Positions 23,699-31,738 of a DNA stretch of 64,000 bases are shown in pieces (the first letter of the stretch is position 1; each line of letters begins with the position of its first letter). Under the pieces are notes generated by a model. It made no database searches. It was not told the DNA's origin and worked only from the letters and a program-made list of their open reading frames with translations. The translations under genes and the position numbers were made by a program. The stretch covers positions 310,001 to 374,000 of the forward strand of contig NZ_QYOS01000025.1 of NCBI RefSeq assembly GCF_003605195.1, in the 5' to 3' direction. The stretch comes from Aurantiacibacter odishensis (GTDB lineage Bacteria > Pseudomonadota > Alphaproteobacteria > Sphingomonadales > Sphingomonadaceae).

Positions 23699-24450
23699 AC
23701 GACATTCGCCGCGAAACCATCGCCGCGCCTGACGGCACCTCCATCGTTGTCCACTGCCTGGGCGAGGGCCGCCCGGTCCTCATGTTTCACGGCCTGTTTT
23801 CCAGCGCCGAGATGAACTGGGTGAAGTTCGGCCATGCCGCACTGCTGGCCGACAACGGCTTCGAATGCATCATGCCAGACTGGCGCGTGCACGGCGAGAG
23901 CGACGGCCCGACCGACGCCGCGCTGTATTCGCCCGGCGTGCTGGTGCGCGACGCGCTGCATATCGTGGAGACGCTGGGGCTGGAAGACTACGACCTCGTG
24001 GGCTTCTCTCTTGGCGCGCGCACGGCCACCAGCGCGGTGATCGCGGGGCTGAAACCGCGCAGGCTGGTGCTGGGCGGCATGGGGATCGAGGGGCTATCCA
24101 ACTGGCAGGCCCGCAGCGCCTTCTTCGTCGACATGATCGACCGCTTCGACACCATCGAGCGTGGCGATCCGGCGTTCATGGCGAAAAGCTTTATGAAAGG
24201 GCAGGGCATCGATCCCGTCGCCGCGCGCCTCCTGCTGACCAAGGGCGTGGAGGATATCGCGAGGGAGGACCTCGCCAGGATCACCATGCCCACGCTGGTG
24301 CTGATTGGGGACGAGGACCGCGACAACGGTTCGCCCGAGAAGCTGTGCGATGCCTTGCCCGATGCGACCATGGCGGTCGTGCCGGGTAATCACATGGGTA
24401 GCGTGACGAAGAAGGAAATGGGCCGCGCCATCCTCGACTTCCTTTCGTAG
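23695..24450 (+). CDS. Alpha/beta-fold hydrolase
   Basis: This 251-residue cytosolic hydrolase has an oxyanion-hole segment, VLMFHGLFSSAEMNW. The nucleophile elbow GFSLGARTA gives the catalytic Ser, the late DEDRDNGSPEKL gives the Asp, and the final GNHMGSVTKKEM gives the His. The triad is complete. The family includes esterases, thioesterases and epoxide or haloalkane hydrolases; the substrate cannot be told. The ATG at 23695 overlaps the upstream stop and is preferred over an ATG at 23668 inside that gene. A 50-base gap separates it from the next gene. Confidence 0.85.
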   Translation: MNDIRRETIAAPDGTSIVVHCLGEGRPVLMFHGLFSSAEMNWVKFGHAALLADNGFECIMPDWRVHGESDGPTDAALYSPGVLVRDALHIVETLGLEDYDLVGFSLGARTATSAVIAGLKPRRLVLGGMGIEGLSNWQARSAFFVDMIDRFDTIERGDPAFMAKSFMKGQGIDPVAARLLLTKGVEDIAREDLARITMPTLVLIGDEDRDNGSPEKLCDALPDATMAVVPGNHMGSVTKKEMGRAILDFLS

Positions 24451-24500
24451 CACGCCCTGCTAGGCTTGGGGCCGGGACACGACACCGGGGATCCAGCACC

Positions 24501-25502
24501 ATGCGCCTGCCAATCGCCATTACCGCAGCATTCGCGCTGTGCGCCTGTAGCGCCACGACCGGGGCACAGGCCCCTGCCGCGCCTTCCGATACCAGCACCG
24601 GCACGCTGTTCGTCGCCAACAAGCGCGGGGCCAGTCTTTCGCGCATCGACCTTGCCAGTGGCGAGGAAACGCACCGGACGCAGACATGCGAGAACCCGCA
24701 CGAATTGACCGTGTCGCCCGACGAGGCGCACGTAATGGTCGCCTGCTATTCTGGCACTTCGGTAGAGGTCTATGCGACGCGCGAACTCGCCGCCGTCAGC
24801 GAGATAGAACTGGACGAGAACGCCCGCGTCCATGCCGCGATCTGGCTGGACGACGGACGCGTGGTGGCAGGCGGGGAAGGGCGCGGGTCGCTGTTCGTGA
24901 TTGAGGGCGCCGCTACGGGCAAGCCGGTCGTGACGGAAATCGGCGGCGGCGGGCCGGGCGCGCACCTCGTTGTGGTGGACGCGGCTGGCGAAACGGCATG
25001 GGGCACGATCATCCCCGAAGGCGCTGTCGTAAAGTACGACCTCACCAGCATGGAGGAAACCGGGCGGCGGGCGGTCGGCAATGCCATAGAGGCCATCGCG
25101 CTTTCGCCGGATGGCGCGGACCTGTGGGTCTCCTCCAACGAGGACAATGTCGCCTACCGTCTCGATCCCGACACGCTTGAAATCCGCGCCGAAGTGCCGA
25201 CGGGCGAAGTACCCATTCGCCTTGCCATGCACCCTTCCGGCGATTTCGTGGTCAGCAGCAACTTCGGCAGCGGCGACCTGACTGTGATCGACACCGCGAC
25301 GGGCGAGGCCGTGCGCACCATTCCCGTATCCGGCAGCAGTGATGCGGTGCAGGTGACGCTGGTGTTCAGCGAGGACGGTGAGCGGCTCTACGCCGCCGAA
25401 ACCGCGACGGACACCATTGCCGAGATCGACTTCGCCAGTGGCGAGGTGTTGCGCCGCCTGCCCACCGGGCCAGGCGGCGACGGGCTGGCGGTGATCGATT
25501 GA
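24501..25502 (+). CDS. YncE-like beta-propeller lipoprotein
   Basis: This 333-residue exported protein has a signal peptide with lipobox ALCACS. Seven repeats of about 40 residues then follow with the YVTN/YncE pattern, for example TLFVANKRGASLSRIDLASG, HELTVSPDEAHVMVACY, IALSPDGADLWVSSNEDN and VIDTATGEAVRTIPVSG. These form a seven-bladed propeller, usually periplasmic or surface-exposed and of unknown ligand. The gene's stop overlaps the TTG start of bciA, so the two are translationally coupled, an odd pairing. Confidence 0.85.
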   Translation: MRLPIAITAAFALCACSATTGAQAPAAPSDTSTGTLFVANKRGASLSRIDLASGEETHRTQTCENPHELTVSPDEAHVMVACYSGTSVEVYATRELAAVSEIELDENARVHAAIWLDDGRVVAGGEGRGSLFVIEGAATGKPVVTEIGGGGPGAHLVVVDAAGETAWGTIIPEGAVVKYDLTSMEETGRRAVGNAIEAIALSPDGADLWVSSNEDNVAYRLDPDTLEIRAEVPTGEVPIRLAMHPSGDFVVSSNFGSGDLTVIDTATGEAVRTIPVSGSSDAVQVTLVFSEDGERLYAAETATDTIAEIDFASGEVLRRLPTGPGGDGLAVID

Positions 25503-26458
25503 CGGCAGCGGCAGGCAAGCGCGTCCTGCTGTTCGGCGCCAGCGGCACCATCGGCCATGCCGTTGCCCTTGCGCTGCTTGACGACGGGCACGCGGTCACC
25601 TGTTTCCTGCGCCCCGAGCGCACGGCCGACGCGCAGACCGGGGGCCTGGGGCGGGCAGGCGCCGTGTGCAGGTTCGGCGACGTTACCGATCCCGCCTCCA
25701 TCATGCGCGATGCCTTTGCCGGGGAGCCGTTCGACGCGGTCGTCTCCTGCCTCGCCTCGCGCAACGGTGTGCCCGCCGATGCGAGAGCCATCGACTACCA
25801 GGCCAATTCTGACATCCTGCAAGCGGCAAGGGCGAACGTGGTGCCGCAGATGGTGCTGCTCTCGGCCATTTGCGTGCAGAAGCCGCGCCTTGCCTTCCAG
25901 CACGCCAAGCTGGCCTTCGAGGCCGAATTGCGGGCATCGGGCCTGGCATGGTCCATCGTGCGCCCCACGGCCTTCTTCAAGTCGCTGTCCGGGCAGGTGG
26001 AGCGGGTGAGGGCGGGAAAGCCGTTCATGCTCTTCGGCGACGGCGAGCTGACGCGGGGCAAGCCGATTTCGGACAGGGACTGCGCCCGCTTCATCAGCGC
26101 TTGCCTCACCGATCCGGCGCTGCAGGGCCGCATCCTGCCCATCGGCGGACCGGGACCGGCGATCACCCCGCGCGAGCAGGGGGAGATGCTGTTCCGCCTG
26201 CTGGGGGAGCCTCCGCGCTTCCGGCACGTGCCGCTGAAGGCGATGGACGGCATCGTTGCCATGCTCGATTCCGCCGCGCGTTTTTCTAGGCGCGCTGCCG
26301 AGAAGGCCGAATATGCCCGGATCGGGCGATATTATGCGAGCGAGTCCATGGTGGTCCTCAACCCGCTGACCGGGAAATACGATGCCGATGCCACACCGGA
26401 ATTCGGCGAGGACACGCTGGAATCGCATTACCGCGAATTGATCGCCGGCGCCGACTGA
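25499..26458 (+). CDS. bciA: Divinyl chlorophyllide a 8-vinyl-reductase (BciA-type)
   Basis: This 319-residue NAD(P)H-dependent reductase reduces the 8-vinyl group of (bacterio)chlorophyll precursors. Several blocks match plant DVR and bacterial BciA: VLLFGASGTIGHAV (Rossmann), SIVRPTAFFKSLSGQVE, GKPISDRDCARFI, ILPIGGPGPAITPREQGEML, and IGRYYASESMVVLNPLTGKY. The start is TTG at 25499, overlapping the upstream TGA, with GGCGGTGA eight or nine bases before; the Rossmann motif begins about residue 8, so it cannot start later. No other chlorophyll genes are in the window. A role in bacteriochlorophyll synthesis is likely if the host is an aerobic anoxygenic phototroph. Confidence 0.88.
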   Translation: MTAAAGKRVLLFGASGTIGHAVALALLDDGHAVTCFLRPERTADAQTGGLGRAGAVCRFGDVTDPASIMRDAFAGEPFDAVVSCLASRNGVPADARAIDYQANSDILQAARANVVPQMVLLSAICVQKPRLAFQHAKLAFEAELRASGLAWSIVRPTAFFKSLSGQVERVRAGKPFMLFGDGELTRGKPISDRDCARFISACLTDPALQGRILPIGGPGPAITPREQGEMLFRLLGEPPRFRHVPLKAMDGIVAMLDSAARFSRRAAEKAEYARIGRYYASESMVVLNPLTGKYDADATPEFGEDTLESHYRELIAGAD

Positions 26459-26471
26459 TACGGCCCGCACT

Positions 26472-26504
26472 AAAAAGGGGCGCTGCCATCGCTGGCAACG
26501 CCCC
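26472..26504 (-). terminator. Intrinsic terminator of rpsF-rpsR-rplI
   Basis: On the minus strand GGGGCGTTGCCA, loop GCGA, TGGCAGCGCCCC is followed by TTTTT. The stem has 11-12 pairs with one mismatch and a U5 run, 24 bases after the rplI stop. It could also serve bciA on the plus strand, where the tail is TGATTT. Confidence 0.88.
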
Positions 26505-26527
26505 TGATTTCGTCAGCCGCGAAAGGC

Positions 26528-27184
26528 TCAGGCGTTCTCTTCGCCTTCTTCGCTGTCGCCTTCTTCGGCAGCAGCGTCTTCGGCGAGAACTTCGGCACCT
26601 TCTTCGGCGCTGGGCAGGTCGCCCAGTTCACGATCGGGGTCGAGCTCTTCCTGGAAGCCTTCACCCGCGATGGCGGCGGCTTCTTCTTCGGCAGCCTGCT
26701 TGAGGATGTCGACGCCCTGGCTCTGCAGCTCGGCTTCGTCTTCCGAACGTGCCACGTTGGCCTTGATCGTCACCTCGACTTCGGGGTGCAGGCGGATGGT
26801 CACGTCAAACATGCCGATGGTCTTGATGGGCGCGCCCATGATGACCTGCTTCTTGTCGATGTCGTGGCCCTTGTCGGCAAGGCCGGCAGCCACGTCACGC
26901 ACGTTGACCGAGCCATAGAGCTGGCCGGCGTTGGAAGCGGCACGGATCAGGACGATCTCGGTGCCTTCGACCTTGGTGCCCTGCTTTTCGGCGTCGGTAC
27001 GACGTTCGGCGTTCTCGGCTTCCAGCTTCTCGCGGTTGGCTTCGAAGACCTTCTTGTTCGCCTCGTTGGCGCGAAGGGCCTTCTTCTGCGGCAGCAGGAA
27101 GTTGCGGGCGTAGCCGTCCTTCACGGTGACGATGTCACCGATCTGGCCCAGGCCGCCAACGCGTTCGAGGAGGATGATATCCAT
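26528..27184 (-). CDS. rplI: 50S ribosomal protein L9 with acidic tail
   Basis: The 218-residue protein has the L9 N-terminal RNA-binding domain (MDIILLERVGGLGQIGDIVT, then VKDGYARNFLLPQKKALRAN), the long connecting helix (residues 40-75) and the C-terminal domain (about 80-150) with YGSVNVRDVAAGLADKG. About 60 extra residues at the C-terminus are strongly acidic (Glu/Asp/Ala), longer than the E. coli protein (149). L9 holds the L1 stalk base and limits frameshifting. It is the last gene of the operon, 14 bases after rpsR. Confidence 0.95.
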   Translation of the reverse strand: MDIILLERVGGLGQIGDIVTVKDGYARNFLLPQKKALRANEANKKVFEANREKLEAENAERRTDAEKQGTKVEGTEIVLIRAASNAGQLYGSVNVRDVAAGLADKGHDIDKKQVIMGAPIKTIGMFDVTIRLHPEVEVTIKANVARSEDEAELQSQGVDILKQAAEEEAAAIAGEGFQEELDPDRELGDLPSAEEGAEVLAEDAAAEEGDSEEGEENA

Positions 27185-27198
27185 GTGTCTTGCTCCTC

Positions 27199-27423
27199 TT
27201 ACTTCACGATGTAGGGCAGCAGGCCCAGGTGGCGGGCGCGCTTGATGGCCTTGGCCAGTTCACGCTGCTTCTTGGCAGAAACGGCGGTGATGCGGCTGGG
27301 CACGATCTTGCCACGCTCGGACATGAAGCCCTGAAGGAGGCGCACGTCCTTGTAATCGATTGCGGGGGCGTCCTTGGCCGCGAACGGGCAGGACTTGCGA
27401 CGACGGTAGAACGGACGGGCCAT
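27199..27423 (-). CDS. rpsR: 30S ribosomal protein S18
   Basis: The 74-residue S18 has the family hallmark [20 protein letters not shown] followed by [20 protein letters not shown] and [12 protein letters not shown]. It binds the 16S platform together with S6. Its ATG overlaps the rpsF stop by one base (TGATG), ensuring coupled, equal production of the S6-S18 pair. The basic N-terminus ([13 protein letters not shown]) contains one Cys. Confidence 0.97.
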   Translation of the reverse strand: MARPFYRRRKSCPFAAKDAPAIDYKDVRLLQGFMSERGKIVPSRITAVSAKKQRELAKAIKRARHLGLLPYIVK

Positions 27424-27788
27424 CAGTTGCGCTCCTCACGGTCGGACCGCTTCTTCTTGTCGCGGTCGTTCTTGCGCATCATGACGGACGGGCCGTCTTC
27501 GTGATCTTCCACGGCGATCGTCAGCCAGCGGATGATGTCTTCGTTGATGCGGTTCTGGCGCTCCAGCTCGGCCACCAGAGAGCCGGGGCCCTCGATGTTG
27601 AGCATGACGAAATGCGCCTTGCGGTTGCGGTCAATCTTGTAGGCGAGGGACTTGAGGCCCCAGGTCTCGGTCTTCACGACCTTGCCGTCGTTGGCTTCCA
27701 CGATTTCGGTGGCACCAGCGGCAAGCGCGTCTACCTGAGCCTGGCTCAGATCCTGACGCGCGAGGAAAACATGCTCGTAACGAGCCAT
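27423..27788 (-). CDS. rpsF: 30S ribosomal protein S6
   Basis: The 121-residue S6 ([20 protein letters not shown]) has the ferredoxin-like fold signature [20 protein letters not shown] followed by [15 protein letters not shown]. It ends in a charged Lys/Arg/Asp-rich tail after [15 protein letters not shown]. It heads the S6-S18-L9 operon. A promoter candidate lies 124-151 bases upstream, leaving a leader of about 115 bases in which an S6:S18-binding autoregulatory structure, widespread in bacteria, could sit. Confidence 0.96.
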   Translation of the reverse strand: MARYEHVFLARQDLSQAQVDALAAGATEIVEANDGKVVKTETWGLKSLAYKIDRNRKAHFVMLNIEGPGSLVAELERQNRINEDIIRWLTIAVEDHEDGPSVMMRKNDRDKKKRSDREERN

Positions 27789-27911
27789 GCGCGCTTCCTT
27801 TCACTTCCTGCCGATCGCTGACATTGGCACGGCGAATTCCGCGCGCGTCCCTCCGGCTTTCTTGGTTTTCCGCATGTGGGCCATTTATGCCCCGATTCAG
27901 CGGAAGGCGCG

Positions 27912-27939
27912 CACATAGCGGGATTGGCGGATATTGCAA
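27912..27939 (-). promoter_or_regulatory. Candidate promoter of rpsF
   Basis: On the minus strand TTGCAA (27939-27934) and TATGTG (27917-27912) are separated by 16 bases. It is the best -35/-10 pair between rpsF and the divergent DUF3237 gene, and would give a leader of roughly 115 bases. Confidence 0.45.
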
Positions 27940-27978
27940 GGGCGGTTACGGTCCTTGGCAAGAGGAGGGATTCGTCCA

Positions 27979-28503
27979 ATGCGTTTGATACTGGCCGCCG
28001 TTGCAGCCGCCATTGCCACACCTGCTATTGCCATAACGGCCGCCGCGCAGGAAGCCCCTGCGCCGCCGGAACCGGGGCTGGAACTGCTCTACCGCTCCGT
28101 CGTCACGCTGGGCGAAGTGATCCCGGTGGGCGAGACGCCGCGCGGCATGCGCCGGATCATTCCTATCACCGGCGGCACTTTCGAAGGGCCGGACATGCGC
28201 GGCGAGATCCTGCCGATGGGCTGGGACTGGCAGCTCGACCGCTCCGACGGGTGCAGCGACATCGTGGCGGACTATTTCCTGCGCACGGACGACGGTGTCA
28301 TCATCAACGTGGTGAACACCGGAACGCTGTGCATGCCCGTGCCCGGAGAAGCGCCGCCGCCACCTGTGCGGACCAGTCCTGCGTTCGAGGCGCCGCTGGG
28401 TGAGTACCAGTGGCTGACCCGCGGGGCTTTCGTGGGGACACTCGGCTTCGACCCTGCGGTGAGCGAGCCGCACGTCGTCATCACCGTCTATCGGGCCAAT
28501 TGA
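27979..28503 (+). CDS. Exported DUF3237 protein
   Basis: This 174-residue protein has a cleavable signal peptide (MRLILAAVAAAIATPAIAIT followed by AAAQ). The remainder is one DUF3237 domain: LELLYRSVVTLGEVIPVGET, RRIIPITGGTFEGPDMRGEI, GWDWQLDRSDG and LGEYQWLTRGAFVGTLGF are the conserved blocks. DUF3237 folds as a beta-barrel of unknown role. Most members are cytosolic, so export here is notable. AGAGGAGGGA lies about 8 bases before the ATG at 27979, making it a better start than the upstream ATG at 27934. It is monocistronic, divergent from rpsF. Confidence 0.88.
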   Translation: MRLILAAVAAAIATPAIAITAAAQEAPAPPEPGLELLYRSVVTLGEVIPVGETPRGMRRIIPITGGTFEGPDMRGEILPMGWDWQLDRSDGCSDIVADYFLRTDDGVIINVVNTGTLCMPVPGEAPPPPVRTSPAFEAPLGEYQWLTRGAFVGTLGFDPAVSEPHVVITVYRAN

Positions 28504-28584
28504 GAATTCATTAGGGCGTTCTGGGGGGCGGATAGAAATGCGCTCCCGAACGTAGATGCCCATCCGAACTGTAAAGGAAATTCC

Positions 28585-29532
28585 ATGCCCGGTGGCCTCG
28601 TAGCCCTGCTCGACGACGTATCCATCATCGCCCGCACGGCTTCCGCCAGCGTCGACGATATCGCCGCAGCCGCCGGGCGCGCCGGGTCCAAGACGGCAGG
28701 CGTGGTGATCGACGATGCGGCGGTGACGCCGAGCTACGTCACTGGCCTTTCGCCCGCCCGCGAATTGCCGATCATCTGGAACATCACCAAGGGCAGCCTG
28801 AAGAACAAGCTGCTGATCCTGCTGCCGGGCGCATTGTTGCTAAGCGAGTTCCTGCCGCAGGCCATCGTTTTCATCCTGATGCTGGGCGGCGCCTACCTCT
28901 CCTATGAGGGGGCGGAAAAGGTGATCGAGAAACTGGGCGGCGAGAAGCACGGCAAGACCGTGGACGATGAGATCGACGATCCCGTCGCTTTCGAGAAGCA
29001 GCGCACATCGGGCGCGATCCGCACCGATCTGATCCTGTCTGCCGAAATCATGGCGATCACGCTGAACGAAGTGGCAGCGGAAGACCTCCTCACCCGCGCG
29101 GGCGTGCTGGCCATCGTCGGTGTCGCGGTGACCGTTGCTGTCTACGGCGCGGTAGCGCTGATCGTGAAGATGGACGATGTGGGCCTGCATCTTTGCAAGG
29201 AAGGGCTGACCGATGCCGGAAAGCGGTTCGGTCGTTTCCTGCTGAAAGCCATGCCCAAGCTGTTAGTGGCGCTATCCTTTATCGGCACCATTGCCATGCT
29301 CTGGGTCGGTGGGGGCATCATCCTCCATGGCCTCGCGGAAATCGGCATTTCCGGGCCGGAGCACTGGGTGGAGGGCATAGAGCACGGCGTCTCCGCCATC
29401 GCGGGCGGCCTGTTCGGCTGGCTCACCTTCGCCGGGCTATCCGCGCTGACCGGCCTCGCGCTGGGCGGGGTGATCGTGTTCATCCTGCACAAGGTGCTGG
29501 GCCTCGGTCACGAGACCGGGGCAGGGCACTAG
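28585..29532 (+). CDS. DUF808 inner-membrane protein (YedI family)
   Basis: This 315-residue protein starts with the conserved amphipathic segment GLVALLDDVSIIARTASASV. VIDDAAVTPSYVTGLSPARE and LPIIWNITKGSLKNKLLIL follow. After that it alternates membrane helices (about six) with a charged cytosolic loop, DDEIDDPVAFEKQRTSGAIR. This is the DUF808/YedI pattern; E. coli YedI is an uncharacterised inner-membrane protein. AAAGGAAA precedes the ATG by 6 bases. It is monocistronic, converging on a small hypothetical gene with 3 bases between. Confidence 0.9.
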   Translation: MPGGLVALLDDVSIIARTASASVDDIAAAAGRAGSKTAGVVIDDAAVTPSYVTGLSPARELPIIWNITKGSLKNKLLILLPGALLLSEFLPQAIVFILMLGGAYLSYEGAEKVIEKLGGEKHGKTVDDEIDDPVAFEKQRTSGAIRTDLILSAEIMAITLNEVAAEDLLTRAGVLAIVGVAVTVAVYGAVALIVKMDDVGLHLCKEGLTDAGKRFGRFLLKAMPKLLVALSFIGTIAMLWVGGGIILHGLAEIGISGPEHWVEGIEHGVSAIAGGLFGWLTFAGLSALTGLALGGVIVFILHKVLGLGHETGAGH

Positions 29533-29535
29533 GCG

Positions 29536-29835
29536 CTAAGCTGCGCTGCGCCGCTGGCGGCGCTCGGCCTGCAGCCACGCGTCTTCGGTCGGCCAGTTGC
29601 GACCGTCCTCGGCCTCCACACGGCCATCGGGGTGGATGATGACCCAGCCATCCTCGTCGACCGCGCGCGGATCGAGCACGAGCGGGGTGAGGCGGCGGTC
29701 CTGCGCGATCTGCCAGCCGATCACGTTGCATTTCACCAGGTCCACCTGGTTATCGTCGAAATAGGCGTGGACCATGTAGGTGCCGGGCGCCGCATCCAGC
29801 ATCCCCACACCGCTCTGGCGGTAACTCTTCTGCAT
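29536..29835 (-). CDS. Small hypothetical protein
   Basis: This 99-residue soluble protein has a predicted beta-rich body (MVHAYFDDNQVDLVKCNVIG, WQIAQDRRLTPLVLDP, DGWVIIHPDGRVEAEDG). A basic C-terminal helix (AWLQAERRQRRSAA) follows. It has no signal peptide, membrane helix or recognised family. The single Cys lies in a strand. AGGG lies about 12 bases before the ATG. The gene lies 74 bases downstream of the interrupted zinc-ribbon gene on the same strand. The function is unknown. Confidence 0.6.
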   Translation of the reverse strand: MQKSYRQSGVGMLDAAPGTYMVHAYFDDNQVDLVKCNVIGWQIAQDRRLTPLVLDPRAVDEDGWVIIHPDGRVEAEDGRNWPTEDAWLQAERRQRRSAA

Positions 29836-29909
29836 GATTACAGGCCCTTGCCTCTCGTTCGACTGCGATACGAGAGCGCATTATGGCTCACAATCGTTGC
29901 AAAAGGCTT

Positions 29910-30215
29910 TCAGGTAAGATCGTGGCCGCAATAGCCGCACGAGCGCGGCGGACGGTCGGGACGAATTGCGAAAAATGCTTGTACGCGAGAACCATGTTTC
30001 GTGGATAGCGCTTCATTCACGGGTTCGTGACAGTTCGGGCATTCCGGAAAGCTGAAGGACGTATAGGCGCATACCAGATATCCGACGAGGCCTATGACCA
30101 GGAGAGCCTCGTGCTCTTCTCCGCCGAATTCGGCAATCGCAAACGGCAGGATGAAGGCTAGCAGGAAGCCCGTCCATACGCCGTTGAATATTCAGGCCTT
30201 GGCGTAAGTGCTCAC
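29910..30215 (-). pseudogene. Membrane zinc-ribbon protein interrupted by one stop codon
   Basis: A 102-codon frame starts at a GTG that overlaps the stop of the Mur ligase gene (CTGTGA). Codon 8 is TGA (complement of 30192-30194); the other 94 sense codons run open to the final TGA. The product reads MSTYAKA, stop, then a membrane region (VWTGFLLAFILPFAIAEFG and ALLVIGLVGYLVCAYTSF). A split zinc ribbon follows: Cys pair ECPNCH, and after about 35 residues CGYCGHDLT. A Trp codon (TGG) in place of the TGA would restore a normal protein, and no ATG, GTG or TTG occurs for about 48 codons after it. The gene is AT-richer than its neighbours. It is either recently inactivated or a sequencing error. 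Confidence 0.75.
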
Positions 30216-31621
30216 AGACGTTTCAGCAGGCCTTGCGCAAAAGTCGTCAACGTATCGTCGCGCGCGCCCATCACTGCCACGCGGTCTCCGGGCTTCGTGA
30301 GTTCGACGATGCGATCGCCGCAGCCCTCGCGCGTTTCGATGTATTCGGCGTTCCCACCGGCTTCGCGGATCAATTTGATGATCCGCTCGCTGCCCTCACT
30401 GCGATCCACAGTGCCGCCGAAGTACACCGGTTCGCACATGATCGTGATATCGTCCGGCCCCAGTTCCTCGGCAAAGGTGTGCGCCAGTTCGGTGCCCATC
30501 TGCTTGAGCGGGCCGTAGCCGTGCGGCTGGAAGAAGGCGATCACGCGGCCTTCCTGCGATTTAAGCGTGCGCAACGTGGCGCGGGCTTTCTCCGGGTTGT
30601 GGCCGAAATCGTCGATCACGGTTACGCCGCTCTCGCTGGTGCCGATAACGTCGAAGCGCCGGGCGAGGCCTTTGAAGGTGGAGAGCGCGATCGCCGCGTC
30701 GTGCACCGGGATCCCTGCCGCCACGGCAGCGGAAATGGCCGCCAGCGCATTCTCGAGATTGTGCCGCCCCGGCATCGGCAGCCGAAGCGAGTGGCCCACG
30801 TCCTTGCGCCGGTCGACAAGGATCGCGTCCGTCTCGGTCTCGCTTTCGAGAATGGTGCCCGGCTCGATGCCGAAAGTCGCCTTGTGGTTGTCGATCCCGA
30901 AAGAGATAACGTTCTTGCACCTGCGCGCGAGAAACTCCGCGTCCTCATCGTCGAAATTCACCACGGCAATGTCCGCGCGCAGCAGGAAATCGCCGAACAG
31001 GTGGCGCAGTTCTTCCATGCTCTTGTGATCCAGGCTGATGTTCAGCAGCACGGCCACGGTGGGATCGTAGAGAGCGATCGAGCCGTCGCTCTCGTCCACT
31101 TCGCTCACGAACACGTCGCTGCGGCCGACAACGGCGCTGGCGAAGGGATTGTCGGGCGAAGCGAAGTTCTTCATCACCGCGCCGTTCATGATGGTGGGCG
31201 AACGGCCGGTATATTCCATGATCCAGCCGAGCATGGCGGTGGTGGTGGACTTGCCGCTGGTGCCGCCCACCGCCAGCGAGACGGGCGCGGCGTTGAAGAG
31301 TTTCGACAGCAGTTCGGCGCGGGTGAGGCGCGGGCAGCCTAGCGTTCGCGCGCGGATAACCTCGGGCACGGTGTCCTCGATTGCGGCGCTCGCCACCAGT
31401 ACCTGGTTACCGCTGGTCAAGCCGCTGCCATCCTGAGGGAACAGCTTGAATCCGCGCTGTTCCAGCCAGGCGAACTTTTCCGGCGTGCGTCCCTGGTCGA
31501 AGCTGCGATCCGATCCGCCGACCTCCGCGCCGAGGCCCTTGACGATCTGGGCGAGGGGCAACATGCCCGAACCGCCGATGCCGCAGAAGAAATACGATAG
31601 GGAGGACTTTTGCTCGTTCAT
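30212..31621 (-). CDS. MurC-like Mur ligase (probable peptidoglycan recycling)
   Basis: This 469-residue ATP-dependent amide ligase has an N-terminal UDP-binding Rossmann segment, YFFCGIGGSGMLPLAQIVKG. The P-loop is AVGGTSGKSTTTAMLG (about 117-132), the central domain has EVDESDGSIALYDPTVAVLL, and the C-terminal domain has VIDDFGHNPEKARATLR. It resembles MurC and Mpl but has Asn in DFGHNP, where MurC usually has His, and AFFQPHGYGPLKQMG like Mpl. The ATG at 31621 has AGGGA 8 bases upstream; the longer frame is not conserved-looking. A divergent LD-carboxypeptidase next door supports a role in reattaching recycled peptides to UDP-MurNAc, by inference. Confidence 0.8.
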   Translation of the reverse strand: MNEQKSSLSYFFCGIGGSGMLPLAQIVKGLGAEVGGSDRSFDQGRTPEKFAWLEQRGFKLFPQDGSGLTSGNQVLVASAAIEDTVPEVIRARTLGCPRLTRAELLSKLFNAAPVSLAVGGTSGKSTTTAMLGWIMEYTGRSPTIMNGAVMKNFASPDNPFASAVVGRSDVFVSEVDESDGSIALYDPTVAVLLNISLDHKSMEELRHLFGDFLLRADIAVVNFDDEDAEFLARRCKNVISFGIDNHKATFGIEPGTILESETETDAILVDRRKDVGHSLRLPMPGRHNLENALAAISAAVAAGIPVHDAAIALSTFKGLARRFDVIGTSESGVTVIDDFGHNPEKARATLRTLKSQEGRVIAFFQPHGYGPLKQMGTELAHTFAEELGPDDITIMCEPVYFGGTVDRSEGSERIIKLIREAGGNAEYIETREGCGDRIVELTKPGDRVAVMGARDDTLTTFAQGLLKRL

Positions 31622-31738
31622 CTTCTGGTCCCTAGCCATCTTGGCGGGGGTCGTGAAGGTGCGTTCTCTGCAACTTTCGGGCTCGTCCCGAAACGGCATC
31701 GCTCAAGGGGTGACGGAAAGGTGCGGGCAGGCTAGGCG

